A stretch of DNA of 64,000 nucleotides from positions 1 through 64,000 of the forward strand of contig MBPM02000111.1 in assembly GCA_001695595.3 (NCBI GenBank), read 5' to 3'. Positions 22,974-35,459 of this stretch are shown piece after piece. The stretch's first letter is position 1. Each line of letters begins with the position of its first letter. This DNA comes from Plasmopara viticola (taxonomy: Eukaryota > Oomycota > Peronosporomycetes > Peronosporales > Peronosporaceae). A program made the translations under genes and the position numbers. The notes beneath the pieces are model-generated. The model saw nothing but the letters and a program-made list of their open reading frames with translations. It was not told where the DNA came from and made no database searches.

Positions 22974-23431
22974 AGTTCATGAAAGTTCCTGACCATCTCA
23001 TGAAAGCACAATGTTTCTTACTTTTTCAGTTTCAAATGAGACCCGCGCATTTCAGACTGTTCACATCTTTCACCACTTCCTTTCACCCACCGTCCAATAG
23101 CATACTTTTGATAAAAGTGAGTTAACGCTACCAGAAACCCTAAAATACAAACAAGTCGTCAGCCGATCGCCGTATTCGAATCAAGGATGCGCAATTGAAG
23201 AAACGACTTCGAAGAGACAATGTGATCTCTAGATCAATGTCAACACCAGTTGATAGCTCATGTTAGTAGCCTTGAAGAAACGAAAAAATGTGCGGGCTAA
23301 CCGTTTAGCTATGTAGTGTCACGATCAGAGCCACTTTACAGGTGACAGAGCCGTTCTTTAAACGACCTGAAAAAGCATGATATTGTATTGCGTTTGCGAA
23401 CGAATCAGTAGGTGGAAGACAAGCGCTAGTA

Positions 23432-23503
23432 TGGACACACCGGGGATTGAACCCGGGGCCTTCCGCATGCAAAGCGGACGCGCTACCACTGCGTTATGCG
23501 TTC
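23432..23503 (-). tRNA. tRNA-Ala(UGC)-like copy 58, A3:U70
   Basis: Duplicate of copy 37. Long unit, 529. Confidence 0.6.
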
Positions 23504-23960
23504 AGTACATGAAAGTTCCTGACCATCTCATGCAAGCACATTGTTTCTTTTTTTTCAGTTTTAAATGATACCCGCGCATTTAAGACTATTCACATCTTTC
23601 ACCACTACCTTTTACCCACCATCCAATAGGATACTGTTAATAAGAGTGAGTTGACGCTACCAGAAACCCTAAACACAAACAAGTCGTCAGCCGATCGCCG
23701 TATCCTAATCAAGGATGCGCAATTGAAAAAACAACTTTGAAGAGACAATGTGATCTCTAGATCGATGTCAACACCAGTTGATAGCTCATGTTAGCAGCCT
23801 TGAAGAAACGAATAAATGTGCGGGCTAAACGTTGAGCTATGAAGAGTCACGATAAGATCCACTTTACAGGTGATATAGCCGTTCATTAAACGACCTGTTG
23901 AAAGCATATTATTGTATTGCGTTTGCGAACGAATTAGTAGGTGGAAGACAAGCGCTAGTG

Positions 23961-24032
23961 TGGACACGCCGGGGATTGAACCCGGGGCCTTCCGCATGCA
24001 AAGCGGACGCGCTACCACTGCGTTATGCGCCC
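23961..24032 (-). tRNA. tRNA-Ala(UGC) copy 59
   Basis: Pair of copy 38 without its D-loop change: A7×C66, A10. Unit 370. Confidence 0.65.
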
Positions 24033-24330
24033 AGTTCATGAAAGTTCCTGACCAGCCGATCGCCGTATTCTAATCAAGGATGCGCAATTAAAGAAACAAT
24101 CTTGAAGACAATGTGATCTCTAGATCGATGTCAACACCAGTTGATAGCTCATGTTAGCAGCCTTGAAGAAACAAAAAAAGGTGCGGGCTAAACGTTGAGC
24201 TATGAAGAGTCACGATCAGAGCCACTTTACAGGTGATATAGCCGTTCATTAAAAAAAAAACGACCTGTTAAAAGCATGATATTGTATTGCGTTTGCGAAC
24301 GAATCAGTAGGTGGAAGACAAGCGCTAGTA

Positions 24331-24402
24331 TGGACACACCGGGGATTGAACCCGGGGCCTTCGGCATGCAAAGCGAACGCGCCACCACTGCGCTATGCGC
24401 CC
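24331..24402 (-). tRNA. tRNA-Ala(UGC) copy 60
   Basis: Stem broken: U28·G42 with C29×C41. Trailer has a ten-T run. Unit 363. Confidence 0.55.
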
Positions 24403-24693
24403 AGTTCATTAAAGTTCCTGACCAGCCGATCGCCGTATTCTAATCAAGGATGCGCAATTGAAGAAACAACCTTAAAGACAATGTGATCTCTAGATCGATG
24501 TCAACACCAGTTGATAGCTCATGTTAGCAGCCTTGAAGAAACGAAAAAATGTGCGGGCTAAACGTTGAGCTATGAAGAGTCACGATCAAAGCCACTTTAC
24601 AGGTGATAGAGCCGTCCATTAAACGACCTGTTAAAAGCATAACATTGTATTGCGTTTGTGAACGAATTAGTAGGTGGAAGACAAGCGCTAGTA

Positions 24694-24765
24694 TGGACAC
24701 ACCGGGGATTGAACCCGGGGCCTTCCGCATGCAAAGCGGACGCGCTACCACTGCGTTATGCGTTC
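24694..24765 (-). tRNA. tRNA-Ala(UGC)-like copy 61, A3:U70
   Basis: Acceptor class of copy 4; pair of copy 40 with the anticodon stem intact. Long unit, 529. Confidence 0.6.
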
Positions 24766-25222
24766 AGTTCATGAAAGTTCCTGACCATCTCATGCAAGCA
24801 CATTGTTTCTTTCTTTTCAGTTTTAAATGATACCCGCGCATTTAAGACTGTTCACATCTTTCTCCACTACCTTTCACCCACCGTCTAATATCATACTGTG
24901 TATAAAAGTGAGCTAATGCTACCAGAAACCCTTAAAACACACAAGTTGTCAGCCGATCGCCGTATTCTAATCAAGGATGCGCAATTAAAGAAACAACTTC
25001 GAAAAGACAATGTGATATCTAGATCGATTTCAACACCAGTTGATAGCTCATGTGAGTAGCCTTAAAGAAACGAAAAAATGTGCGGGCTAAACGTTGAGCT
25101 ATGAGGAGTCACGATCAGAGCCGCTTAACAGGTGATATAGCCGTTTATTAAAGAACCTGTTAAAAGCATCATATTGGATTGCGTTTGCGAACGAATTAGT
25201 AGGTGGAAGACAAGCGCTGGTA

Positions 25223-25294
25223 TAAACACACCGGGGATTGAACCCGGGGCCCTTCGCATGCAAAGCGAACGCGCTACCACTGCATTATGCGCCC
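25223..25294 (-). tRNA. tRNA-Ala(UGC) copy 62
   Basis: U72/U71 with U28:A42 and A21; D-stem changes. Unit 364. Confidence 0.55.
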
Positions 25295-25586
25295 AGTTCA
25301 TGAAAGTTCCTGACCAGCCGATCGCCGTATTCTAATCAAGGATGCGCAATTGAAGAAACAACTTTGAAGAGTCAATGTGATCTCTAGATCGATGTCAACA
25401 CCAATTGATAGCTCATGTTAGCAGCCTTGAAGAAACGAAAAAATGTGCGGGCTAAACGTTGAGCTATGAAGAGTCACGATCAAAGCCACTTTACAGGTGA
25501 TATAGCCGTTCATTAAACGACCTGTTAAAAGCAAAATATTGTATTGCGTTTGCGAACGAATTAGTAGTAGAAGACAAGCGCTAGTA

Positions 25587-25658
25587 TGGACACACCGGGG
25601 ATTGAACCCGGGGCCCTTCGCATGCAAAGCGGACGCGCTAACACTGCGCTATGCGCCC
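25587..25658 (-). tRNA. tRNA-Ala(UGC) copy 63
   Basis: C28×A42: the non-pairing intermediate between the two stem classes, or a recombinant. Unit 365. Confidence 0.65.
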
Positions 25659-25951
25659 AGTTCATGAAAGTTCTAGACCAGCCGATCGCCGTATTCTAAT
25701 CAAGGATGCGCAATTGAAGAAACAACTTTGTAGAGACAATGTGATCTCTAGATCAATGTCAACACCAGTTGATAGCTCATGTTAGCAGCCTTGACGAAAC
25801 GAAAAAATGTGCGGGATAAACGTTGAGCTATGAAGAGTCACGATCAAAGCCACTTTACAGGTGATTAAACCGTCCATTAAACGACCTGTTAAAAGCATAA
25901 TATTGTATTGCGTTTGTGAACGAATTAGTAGGTGGAAAACAAGCGCTAGTA

Positions 25952-26023
25952 TGGACACACCGGGGATTGAACCCGGGGCCTTCCGCATGCAAAGCGGACG
26001 CGCTACCACTGCGTTATGCGCCC
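25952..26023 (-). tRNA. tRNA-Ala(UGC) copy 64
   Basis: Consensus except A10; close to copy 41. Long unit, 518. Confidence 0.75.
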
Positions 26024-26469
26024 ATTTCATGAAAGTTCCTGACAATCTCATGAAAGCACAATGTTTCTTACTTTTTCAGTTTCAAATGAGACCCGCGCAT
26101 TTCAGACTGTTCACATCTTTCACCACTTCCTTTCACCCACCGTCCAATAGCATACTTTTAATAAAAGTGAGTTAACGCTACCAGAAACCCTAAATACAAA
26201 CAAGTCGTCAGCCGATCGCCGTATTCTAATCAAGGATGCGCAATTGAAGAAACAACCTTGAAGACAATGTGATCTCTAGATCGATGTCAACACCAGCTGA
26301 TAGCTGAGTTGATGAAACGAAAAAATGTGCGGGCTAAACGTTGAGCTATGAGGAGTCACGATCAGAGCCACTTTACAAGTGATATAGCCGTTCATTAAAG
26401 AACCTGTTGAAAGCATAATATTGTGTTGCGTTTGCGAACGAATTAGTAGGTGGAAGACAAGCGCTAGTG

Positions 26470-26541
26470 TGGACACACCGGGGATTGAACCCGGGGCCTT
26501 CTGCATGCAAAGCGGACGCGCTACCACTGCGCTATGCGCCC
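26470..26541 (-). tRNA. tRNA-Ala(UGC) copy 65
   Basis: C29×A41, as copy 45; trailer lacks TTTT. Unit 363. Confidence 0.65.
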
Positions 26542-26832
26542 AGTTCATGAAAGTTCTAGACCAGCCGATCGCCGTATTCTAATCAAGGATGCGCAATTGA
26601 AGAAACAATCTTGAAGACAATGTGATCTCTAGATCGATGTCATTACCAGTTGATAGCTCATGTTAGCTGACTTGAAGAAACGAAAAAATGTGCGGGCTAA
26701 ACGTTGAGCTATGAAGAGTCACGATCAGAGCCACTTCACAGGTGATAGAGCCGTCCATTAAACGACCTGTTAAAAGCATAATATTGTATTGCGTTTGCGA
26801 ACGAATTAGTAGGTGGAAGACAAGCGCTAGTA

Positions 26833-26904
26833 TGGACACACCGGGGATTGAACCCGGGGCCTTCCGCATGCAAAGCGAACGCGCCACCACTGCGCTATGC
26901 GCCC
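26833..26904 (-). tRNA. tRNA-Ala(UGC) copy 66
   Basis: G3:U70 with U28·G42 and G21. Unit 367. Confidence 0.78.
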
Positions 26905-27199
26905 AGTCCATGAAAGTTCCTGACCAGCCGATCGCCGTATTCTAATCAAAGATGCGCAATTGAAGAAACAATTCCAAAGAGACAATGTGATCTCTAGATC
27001 GATGTCAACACCAGTTGATAGCTCATGTTAGCAGCCTTGAAGAAACGAAAAAAAATGTGCGGGATAAACGTTGAGCTATGAAGAGTCATGATCAGAGCCA
27101 CTTTACAGGTGATATAGCCGTTCATTAAACAACCTGTTGAAAGCATCATATTGGATTGCGTTTGCGAACGAATTAGTAGGTGGAAGACAAGCGCTGGTA

Positions 27200-27271
27200 T
27201 AAACACACCGGGGATTGAACCCGGGGCCTTCCGCATGCAAAGCGGACGCGCTACCACTGCGCTATGCCCCC
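27200..27271 (-). tRNA. tRNA-Ala(UGC) copy 67, weak acceptor
   Basis: U72/U71, G4×G69. Unit 365. Last copy of this acceptor class. Confidence 0.55.
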
Positions 27272-27564
27272 AGTTCATGAAAGTTCCTGACCAGCCGATG
27301 GCCGTATTTAAATCAAGGATGCGCAATTGAAGAAACAACTTCAAAGAGACAATGTGATCTCTAGATCAATGTCAACACCAGTTGATAGCTCATGTTAGCA
27401 GCCTTGAAGAAACAAAAAAAGGTGCGGGCTAAACGTTGAGCTATGAAGAGTCACGATCAGAGCATCTTTACAGGTGATATAGCCGTTCATTAAACGCCCT
27501 TTTAAAAGCATGATATTGTATTGCGTTTGCGAACGAATCAGTAGGTGGAAGACAAGCGCTAGTA

Positions 27565-27636
27565 TGGACACATCGGGGATTGAACCCGGGGCCTTCCGCA
27601 TGCAAAACGAACGCGCTACCACTGCGCTATGCGCCC
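27565..27636 (-). tRNA. tRNA-Ala(UGC) copy 68
   Basis: A65 T-stem change; stem UUCGU/GCGGA with two G·U pairs. Unit 353. Confidence 0.55.
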
Positions 27637-27917
27637 AGTTCATGAAAGTTCCTGACCAGCCGATCGCCGTATTCTAATCAAGGATGCGCAATTGAAAAAA
27701 CAACCTTGAAGACAATGTGATCTCTAGATCTATGTCAACACCAGCTGATAGCTGAGTTGATGAAACGAAAAAATGTGCGGGCTAAACGTTGAGCTATGAG
27801 GAGTCACGATCAGAGCCACTTTACAAGTGATATAGCCGTTCATTAAAGAACCTGTTGAAAGCATAATATTGTGTTGCGTTTGCGAACGAATTAGTAGGTG
27901 GAAGACAAGCGCTAGTG

Positions 27918-27989
27918 TGGACACACCGGGGATTGAACCCGGGGCCTTCTGCATGCAAAGCGGACGCGCTACCACTGCGCTATGCGCCC
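27918..27989 (-). tRNA. tRNA-Ala(UGC) copy 69
   Basis: C29×A41, third copy of the 45/65 type; trailer lacks TTTT. Unit 363. Confidence 0.65.
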
Positions 27990-28280
27990 AGTTCATGAAA
28001 GTTCTAGACCAGCCGATCGCCGTATTCTAATCAAGGATGCGCAATTGAAGAAACAACCTTGAAGACAATGTGATCTCTAGATCGATGTCATTACCAGTTG
28101 ATAGCTCATGTTAGCTGACTTGAAGAAACGAAAAAATGTGCGGGATAAACGTTGAGCTATGAATAGTCACGATCAGAGCCACTTTACAGGTGATATAGCC
28201 GTCCATTAAACGACCTGTTAAAAGCATAATATTGTATTGCGTTTGCGAACGAATTAGTAGGTGGAAGACAAGCGCTAGTA

Positions 28281-28352
28281 TGGACACACCGGGGATTGAA
28301 CCCGGGGCCTTCCGCATGCAAAGCAGACGCGCTACCACTGCGCTATGCGCCC
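28281..28352 (-). tRNA. tRNA-Ala(UGC) copy 70
   Basis: Consensus except U29·G41 wobble. Long unit, 529. Confidence 0.82.
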
Positions 28353-28809
28353 AGTTCATGAAAGTTCCTGACAATCTCATGAAAGCACAATGTTTCTTGC
28401 TTTTTCAGTTTCAAATGAGACCCGCGCATTTCAGACTGTTCACATCTTTCACCACTTCCTTTCACCCACCGTCCAATAGCATACTTTTAATAAAAGTGAG
28501 TTAACGCTACCAGAAACCCTAAATACAAACAAGTCGTCAGCCGATCGCCGTATTCTAATCAAGGATGCGCAATTGAAGAAACGACTTCGAAGAGACAATG
28601 TGATCTCTAGATCAATGTCAACACCAATTGATAGCTCATGTTAGCAGCCTTGAAGAAACGAAAAAATGTGCGGGCTAAACGTTGAGCTATGAGGAGTCAC
28701 GATCAGAGCATCTTTACAGGTGATACAGCCGTTATTAAAGAACCTGTTGAAAGCATAATATTGTATTGCGTTTGCGAACGAATTAGTAGGTGGAAGACAA
28801 GCGCTGGTA

Positions 28810-28881
28810 TGGGCACACCGGGGATTGAACCCGGGGCCTTCCGCATGCAAAGCGAACGCGCCACCACTGCGCTATGCGCCC
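28810..28881 (-). tRNA. tRNA-Ala(UGC)-like copy 71, G3:C70
   Basis: As copy 42, with which its unit pairs at about 12.2 kb. Unit 368. Confidence 0.65.
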
Positions 28882-29177
28882 AGTTCATTAAAGTTCCTGA
28901 CCAGCCGATCGCCGTATTCTAATCAAAGATGCGCAATTGAAGAAACAATTCCAAAGAGACAATGTGATCTCTAGATCGATGTCAACACCAGTTGATAGCT
29001 CATGTTAGCAGCCTTGAAGAAACGAAAAAAAAATGTGCGGGATAAACGTTGAGCTATGAAGAGTCATGACCAGAGCCACTTTACAGGTGATATAGCCGTT
29101 CATTAAACAACCTGTTGAAAGCATAATATTGTATTGCGTTTGTGAACGAATTAGTAGGTGGAAGACAAGCGCTAGTA

Positions 29178-29249
29178 TGGACACACTGGGGATTGAACCC
29201 GGGGCCTTCTGCATGCAAAGCGGACGCGCTACCACTGCGTTATGCGCCC
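29178..29249 (-). tRNA. tRNA-Ala(UGC) copy 72
   Basis: T-arm change as copy 43, C29×A41, A10. Long unit, 526. Confidence 0.55.
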
Positions 29250-29703
29250 ATTTCATGAAAGTTCCTGACCATCTCATGCAAGCACATTGTTTCTTTTTTT
29301 CAGTTTAAATGATACCCGCGCATTAAGACTGTTGTCATCTTTCACCACTACCTTTCACCCACCGTCTAATATCTTACTGTATATTAAAGTGAAGAAAGGC
29401 TATCAGAAATTCTTAATACACACAAGTTGTCAGCCAATCGCCGTATTCTAATTAAGGATGCGCAATTGAAAAAACAACTTCAAAGAGACAGTGTGATCTC
29501 TAGATCAATGTCAACACCAGTTGATAGCTCATGTTAGCAGCCTTGAAGAAACGAAAAAATGTGCGGGCTAAACGTTGAGCTATAAAGAGTCACGATCAGA
29601 GCATCTTTACAGGTGATATAGCCGTTCATTAAACGCCCTGTTAAAAGCATGATATTGTATTGCGTTTGCGAACGAATCAGTAGGTGGAAGACAAGCGCTA
29701 GTA

Positions 29704-29775
29704 TGGACACATCGGGGATTGAACCCGGGGCCCTTCACATGCAAAACGAACGCGCTACCACTGCGCTATGCGCCC
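29704..29775 (-). tRNA. tRNA-Ala(UGC) copy 73
   Basis: Same weak anticodon stem and A65 as copy 44. Unit 363. Confidence 0.5.
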
Positions 29776-30066
29776 AGTTCATGAAAGTTCCTGACCAGCC
29801 GATCGCCGTATTCTAATCAAGGATGCGCAATTGAAGAAACAACCTTGAAGACAATGTGATCTCTAGATCGATGTCATTACCAGTTGATAGCTCATGTTAG
29901 CAGCCTTGAAGAAACGAAAAAATGTGCGGGCTAAACGTTGAGCTATGAAGAGTCACGATCAGAGCCACTTTACAGGTGATAGAGCCGTCCATTAAACGAC
30001 CTGTTAAAAGCATAATATTGTATTGCGTTTGCGTACGAATTAGTAGGTGGAAGACAAGCGCTAGTA

Positions 30067-30138
30067 TGGACACACCGGGGATTGAACCCGGGGCCTTCCG
30101 CATGCAAAGCGGACGCGCTACCACTGCGCTATGCGCCC
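30067..30138 (-). tRNA. tRNA-Ala(UGC) copy 74, exact consensus
   Basis: Perfect cloverleaf with C28:G42, A21 and G3:U70; identical to copies 81, 85, 87 and 99. Unit 363. Confidence 0.93.
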
Positions 30139-30429
30139 AGTTTATAAAAGTTCCTGACCAGCCGATCGCCGTATTCTAATCAAGGATGCGCAATTGAACA
30201 AACAACCTTGAAGACAATGTGATCTATAGATCAATGTCAACACCAGTTGATAGCTCATGTTAGCAGACTTGAAGAAACGAAAAAATGTGCGGGCTAAACG
30301 TTGAGCTATGAAGAGTCACGATCAGATCCACTTTACAGGTGATATAGCCGTTCATTAAACGACCTGTTAAAAGCATGATATTGTATTGTGTTTGCGAACG
30401 AATTAGTAGGTGGAAGACAAGCGCTGGTA

Positions 30430-30501
30430 TGGACACACCGGGGATTGAACCCGGGGCCTTCCGCATGCAAAGCGGACGCCGTACCACTGCGCTATGCCCC
30501 C
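30430..30501 (-). tRNA. tRNA-Ala(UGC) copy 75
   Basis: G4×G69 and a disturbed D stem. Last of the run of short units. Unit 363. Confidence 0.55.
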
Positions 30502-30792
30502 AGTTCATGAAAGTTCCTGACCAGCCGATCGCCGTATTCTAATCAAGAATGCGCAATTTAAGAAACAACCTTGAAGACAATGTGATCTCTAGATCGATGT
30601 CAACACCAGTTGATAGCTCATGTTAGCAGCCTTGAAGAAACGAAAAAATGTGCGGGCTAAACGTTGAGCTGTGAAGAGTCACGATCAGAGCCACTTTTCA
30701 GGTGATAGAGCCGTTCATTAAACGACCTGTTAAAAGCATAATATTATATTGCGTTTGTGAATGAATTAGTAGATGGAAGACAAGCGCTAGTG

Positions 30793-30864
30793 TGGACACA
30801 CCGGGGATTGATCTCGGGGCCTTCCGCATGCAAAGCGGACGCGCTACCACTGCGCTATGCGTTC
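30793..30864 (-). tRNA. tRNA-Ala(UGC)-like copy 76, A3:U70
   Basis: A2×C71, A3:U70 but G10 kept; T-loop changed. Last copy of this class; long units prevail from here. Unit 527. Confidence 0.5.
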
Positions 30865-31319
30865 AGTTCATGAAAGTTCCTGACCATCTCATGCAAGCAC
30901 ATTGTTTCTTTATTTCAGTTTTAAATGATACCCGCGCATTTAAGACTGTTCACATCTTTCTCCACTACCTTTCACCCACCGTCTAATATCATACTGTATA
31001 TAAAAGTGAGTTAATGCTACCAGAAACCCTTAATACACACAAGTTGTCAGCCGATCGCCGTATTCTAATCAAGGATGCGCAATTGAAGAAACAACTTCGA
31101 AGAGAAAATGTGATATCTAGATCGATGTCAACACCATTTGGTAGCTCATGTGAGTAGCCTTGAAAAAACAAAAAAATGTGCGGGTTAAACGTTGAGCTAT
31201 GTAGTGTCACGATCAGAGCCACTTTACAGGTGATATAGCCGTTCTTTAAACGACCTGAAAAAGCATAATATTGTATTGCGTTTGCGAACGAATTAGTAGG
31301 TGGAAGACAAGCGCTTGTA

Positions 31320-31391
31320 TGGACACACCGGGGATTGAACCCGGGGCCTTCCGCATGCAAAGCGGACGCGCTACCACTGCGCTATGCGACC
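31320..31391 (-). tRNA. tRNA-Ala(UGC) copy 77
   Basis: Consensus except G3→U: U3×U70, identity pair lost. Unit 527. Confidence 0.65.
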
Positions 31392-31846
31392 AGTTCATGA
31401 AAGTTCCTGACCATCTCATGCAAGCACATTGTTTCTTTTTTTCAGTTTTAATAGATACCCGCGCATTTGAGACTGTTCACATCTTTCACCACTACCTTTC
31501 ACCCACTATCCAATAGCATACTGTAAATAAAAGTGAGTTAACGCCACCAGAAACCCTAAATACAAACAAGTCGTCAGCCGATCGCCGTATTCTAGTCAAG
31601 GATGCGCAATTGAAAATAAAACTTCGAAGAGACAATGTGATCTCTAGATCGATGTCAACACCAGTTGATAGCTCATTTTAGTAGCCTTGACGAAACGAAA
31701 ATTGTGCGGGCTTTACGTTGAATTATGTAGTGTCACGATCAGAGCCACTTTACAGGTGATATAGCCGTTTTTTAAACGACCTGTAAAATACATAATATTG
31801 TATTGCGTTTGCGATTGAATTAGTAGGTGGAAGACAAGCGCTTGTA

Positions 31847-31918
31847 TGCACACACCGGGGATTAAACCCGGGGCCTTCCGCATGCAAAGCGGACGCGCTA
31901 CGACTGCGCTATGCGCCC
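31847..31918 (-). tRNA. tRNA-Ala(UGC) copy 78
   Basis: G2×G71, T-loop change, G18→C in the D loop/box A. Unit 530. Confidence 0.55.
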
Positions 31919-32376
31919 ATTTCATGAAAGTTCCTGACCATCTCATGCAACCAAATTGTTTCTTACTTTTCCAGTTTATAATGATACCCGCGCATGTAAG
32001 ACTGTTCACATCTTTCACCACTACCTTTTACCCACCATCCAATAGCATACTGTTAATAAAAGTGAGTTAACGCTACCAGAACTCCTGAATACAAACAAGT
32101 CGTCAGCCGATCGCCGTATTCTAATCAAGAATGCGCAATTAAAGAAACAACTTCGAAGAGACAATGTGATCTCTAGATCGATGTCAACACCAGTTGATAG
32201 CTCATGTTAGTAGTCTTGAAGAAACAAAAAAAATGTGCGGGTTAAACGTTGAGCTATGTAGTGTCACGATCAGAGCCACTTTACAGGTGATATAGCCGTT
32301 CTTTAAACGACCTGTAAACGCATAATATTGTATTGCGTTTGCGAACGAATTAGTAGGTGGAAGACAAGCGCTAGTA

Positions 32377-32449
32377 TGAACACACCGGGGATTAAATCCC
32401 GGGGCCTTCGGCATGCAAAGCGGACGCGCTACGACTGCGCTATGCGCCC
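32377..32449 (-). pseudogene. tRNA-Ala(UGC) copy 79
   Basis: 73 nt: extra base and changes in the T arm, C29×C41, G18→C. Unit 531. Confidence 0.55.
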
Positions 32450-32907
32450 AGTTCATGAAAGTTCCTGACCATCTCATGCAAGCACATTGTTTCTTACTTT
32501 TTCAGTTACAAATGATACCCGCGCATTTAAGACTGTTCACATCTTTCACCACTACCTTTCACCCACCGTCCAATAGCATACTGTTAATAAAAGTGAGTCA
32601 ACGCTACCAGAAACCCTAAATACAAACAAGTCGTCAGCCGATCGCCGTATTCTAATCAAGAATGCGCAATTGAAAAAACAACTTCGAAGAGACAATGTGA
32701 TCTCTAGATCGATGTCAACACCAGTTGTTAGCTCATGTTAGCAGCCTTGAAGAAACGAAAAAATGTGCGGGTTAAACGTTGAGCTATGTAGTGTCACGAT
32801 CAGAGCCACTTTACAGGTGATATAGCCGTTCTTTTAACGACCTATAAAAAGCATAATATTGTATTGCGTTTGCGAACGAATTAGTAGGTGGAAGACAAGC
32901 GCTAGTA

Positions 32908-32979
32908 TGAACACACCGGGGATTGAACCCGGGGTCTTCGGCATGCAAAGCGGACGCGCTACGACTGCGCTATGCGCCC
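32908..32979 (-). tRNA. tRNA-Ala(UGC) copy 80
   Basis: C29×C41, G18→C, G2·U71; T arm intact. Unit 526. Confidence 0.55.
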
Positions 32980-33433
32980 AGTTCATGAAAGTTCCTGACC
33001 ATCTCATGCAAGCACATTGTTTCTTACTTTTTCAGTTACATGAATACCCGCGCATTTGAGACTGTTCACATCTTTCACCACTACCTTTCACCCACCGTCC
33101 AATAGCATACTGTTAATAAAACTGAGTCAACGCTACCAGAACCCTAAATACAAACAAGTCGTCAGCCGATCCCCGTATTCTAATCAAGGATGCGCAATTG
33201 AAAAACAACTTCGAAGAGACAATGTGATCTATAGATCGATGTCAACACCAGTTGTTAGCTCATGTTAGCAGCCTTGAAGAAACGAAAAAATGTGCGGGCT
33301 AAACGTTGAGCTATGTAGTGTCGCGATCAGAGCCACTTCACAGGTGATAGAGCCGTTGTTTAAACGACCTGTAAAAAGCATAATATTGTATTGCGTTTGC
33401 GACGAATTAGTAGGTGGAAGACAAGCGCTAGTA

Positions 33434-33505
33434 TGGACACACCGGGGATTGAACCCGGGGCCTTCCGCATGCAAAGCGGACGCGCTACCACTGCGCTATG
33501 CGCCC
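33434..33505 (-). tRNA. tRNA-Ala(UGC) copy 81, exact consensus
   Basis: Identical to copy 74. One of two plain short units inside the long-unit region. Unit 365. Confidence 0.93.
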
Positions 33506-33798
33506 ACTTTATAAAAGTTCCTGACCAGCCGATCGCCGTATTCTAATCAAGGATGCGCAATTGAAGAAACAACTCCGAAGAGACAATGTGATCTCTAGAT
33601 CGTTGTCAACAAGAGTTGATAGCTCATGTTAGCAGCCTTGAAGAAACGAAAAAATGTACGGGCTAAACGTTGAGCTATGAAGAGTCACGATCAGAGCCAC
33701 TTTACAGGTGATAGAGCCGTTGTTTAAACGACCTGTAAAAAGCATAATATTGTATTGCGTTTGCGAACGAATTAGTAGGTGGAAGACAAGCGCTAGTA

Positions 33799-33870
33799 TG
33801 GACACACCGAGGATTGAACCCGGGGCCTTCCGCATGCAAAGCGGACGCGCTACCACTGCGCTATGCGCCC
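33799..33870 (-). tRNA. tRNA-Ala(UGC) copy 82
   Basis: Consensus except one T-stem change. Unit 529. Confidence 0.8.
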
Positions 33871-34327
33871 AGTTCATGAAAGTTCCTGACCATCTCATGC
33901 AAGCACATTGTTTCTTACTTTTTCAGTTACAAATGATACCCGCGCATTTAAGACTGTTCACATCTTTCACCACTCCTTTCACCCACCATCCAATAGTATA
34001 CTGTTAATAAAAGTGAGTTAACGCTACCAGAAACCCTAAATACAAACAAGTCGTCAGCCGATCGCCGTATTCCAATCAAGGATGCGCAATTGAAAAAACA
34101 ACTTTGAAGAGACAATGTGATCTATGGATCGATGTCAACACCAGTTGATAGCTCATGTTAGTAGCCTTGAAGAAACGAAAAAATGTGCGGGCTAAACGTT
34201 GAGCTATGAAGTGTCGCGATCAGAGCCACTTTACAGGTGATATAGCCGTTATTTAAACGACCTATCAAAAGCATAATATTGTATTGCGTTTGCGAACGAA
34301 TTAGTAGGTGGAAGACAAGCGCTAGTA

Positions 34328-34399
34328 TGGACACACCGGGGATTGAACCCAGGGCCTTCCGCATGCAAAGCGGACGCGCTACCACTGCGCTATGCGCCC
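34328..34399 (-). tRNA. tRNA-Ala(UGC) copy 83
   Basis: Consensus except one T-stem change; shared with copy 100 (8,849 bp apart). Unit 529. Confidence 0.8.
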
Positions 34400-34856
34400 A
34401 GTTCATGAAAGTTCCTGATTATCTCATGCAAGCAAAGTGTTTCTTTCTTTTCCAGTTTTAAATAATACCCGCGCATTTAAGACTGTTCACATCTTTCACC
34501 ACTCCTTTCACCCACCATCCAATAGGATACTGTTAATAAAAGTGCGTTGACGCTACCAGAAACCCTAAATACAAACAAGTCGTCAGCCGATCGCCGTATT
34601 CTAATCAAGAATGCGCAATTGAAGAAACAACTTCGAAGAGACAATGTGATCTATAAATCGATGTCAACACCAGTTGATAGCTCATGTAAGTAGTCTTGAA
34701 GAAACGAAAAAATGTGCGGGCTTAACGTTGAGCTATGTAGTGTCACGATCAGAGCCACTTTACCGGTGATATAGCCGCTTTTTAAACGACCTGTAAAATA
34801 CATAATATTTTATTGCGTTTGCGAACGAATCAGTAGGTGGAAGACAAGCGCTAGTA

Positions 34857-34928
34857 TGAACACACCGGGGATTAAATCCCGGGCCTTCGGCATGCAAAGC
34901 GGACGCGCTACCACTGCGCTATACGCCC
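34857..34928 (-). pseudogene. tRNA-Ala(UGC) copy 84
   Basis: T arm rearranged (AAATCCC), C29×C41, U6·G67, G2·U71. Type member of a group with 86, 89 and 92. Unit 531. Confidence 0.55.
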
Positions 34929-35387
34929 GGTTGATGAAAGTTCTTTACCAGCTCATGCAAGCACATTGTTTCTTACTTTTTCAGTTTTAATTGATATTCG
35001 CGCATTTTAAGACTGTTCACATCTTCCACCACTACCTTTTACCCACCGTCCAATAGCATACTGTTAATAAAAGTGAGTTAACGCTACCGGAAACCCTAAA
35101 TACAAACAAGTCGTCAGACAATTGCCGTATCCTAATCAAGGATGCGCAATGGAACAAACAACTTCGAAGAGACAATGTGATCTATGGATCGATGTCAACA
35201 CTAGTTGGTAGCTCATGTTAGTAGCCTTGAAGAAACAAAAAAATGTGCGGGCTAAACGTTGAGCTATGTAGTGTCGCGATCAGAGCCACTTTACAGGTGA
35301 TATAGCCGTTATTTAAACGACCTGTAAAAAGCATAATATTGTATTGCGTTTGCGAACGAATTAGTAGGTGGAAGACAAGCGCTAGTA

Positions 35388-35459
35388 TGGACACACCGGG
35401 GATTGAACCCGGGGCCTTCCGCATGCAAAGCGGACGCGCTACCACTGCGCTATGCGCCC
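35388..35459 (-). tRNA. tRNA-Ala(UGC) copy 85, exact consensus
   Basis: Identical to copy 74. Unit 531. Confidence 0.93.
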
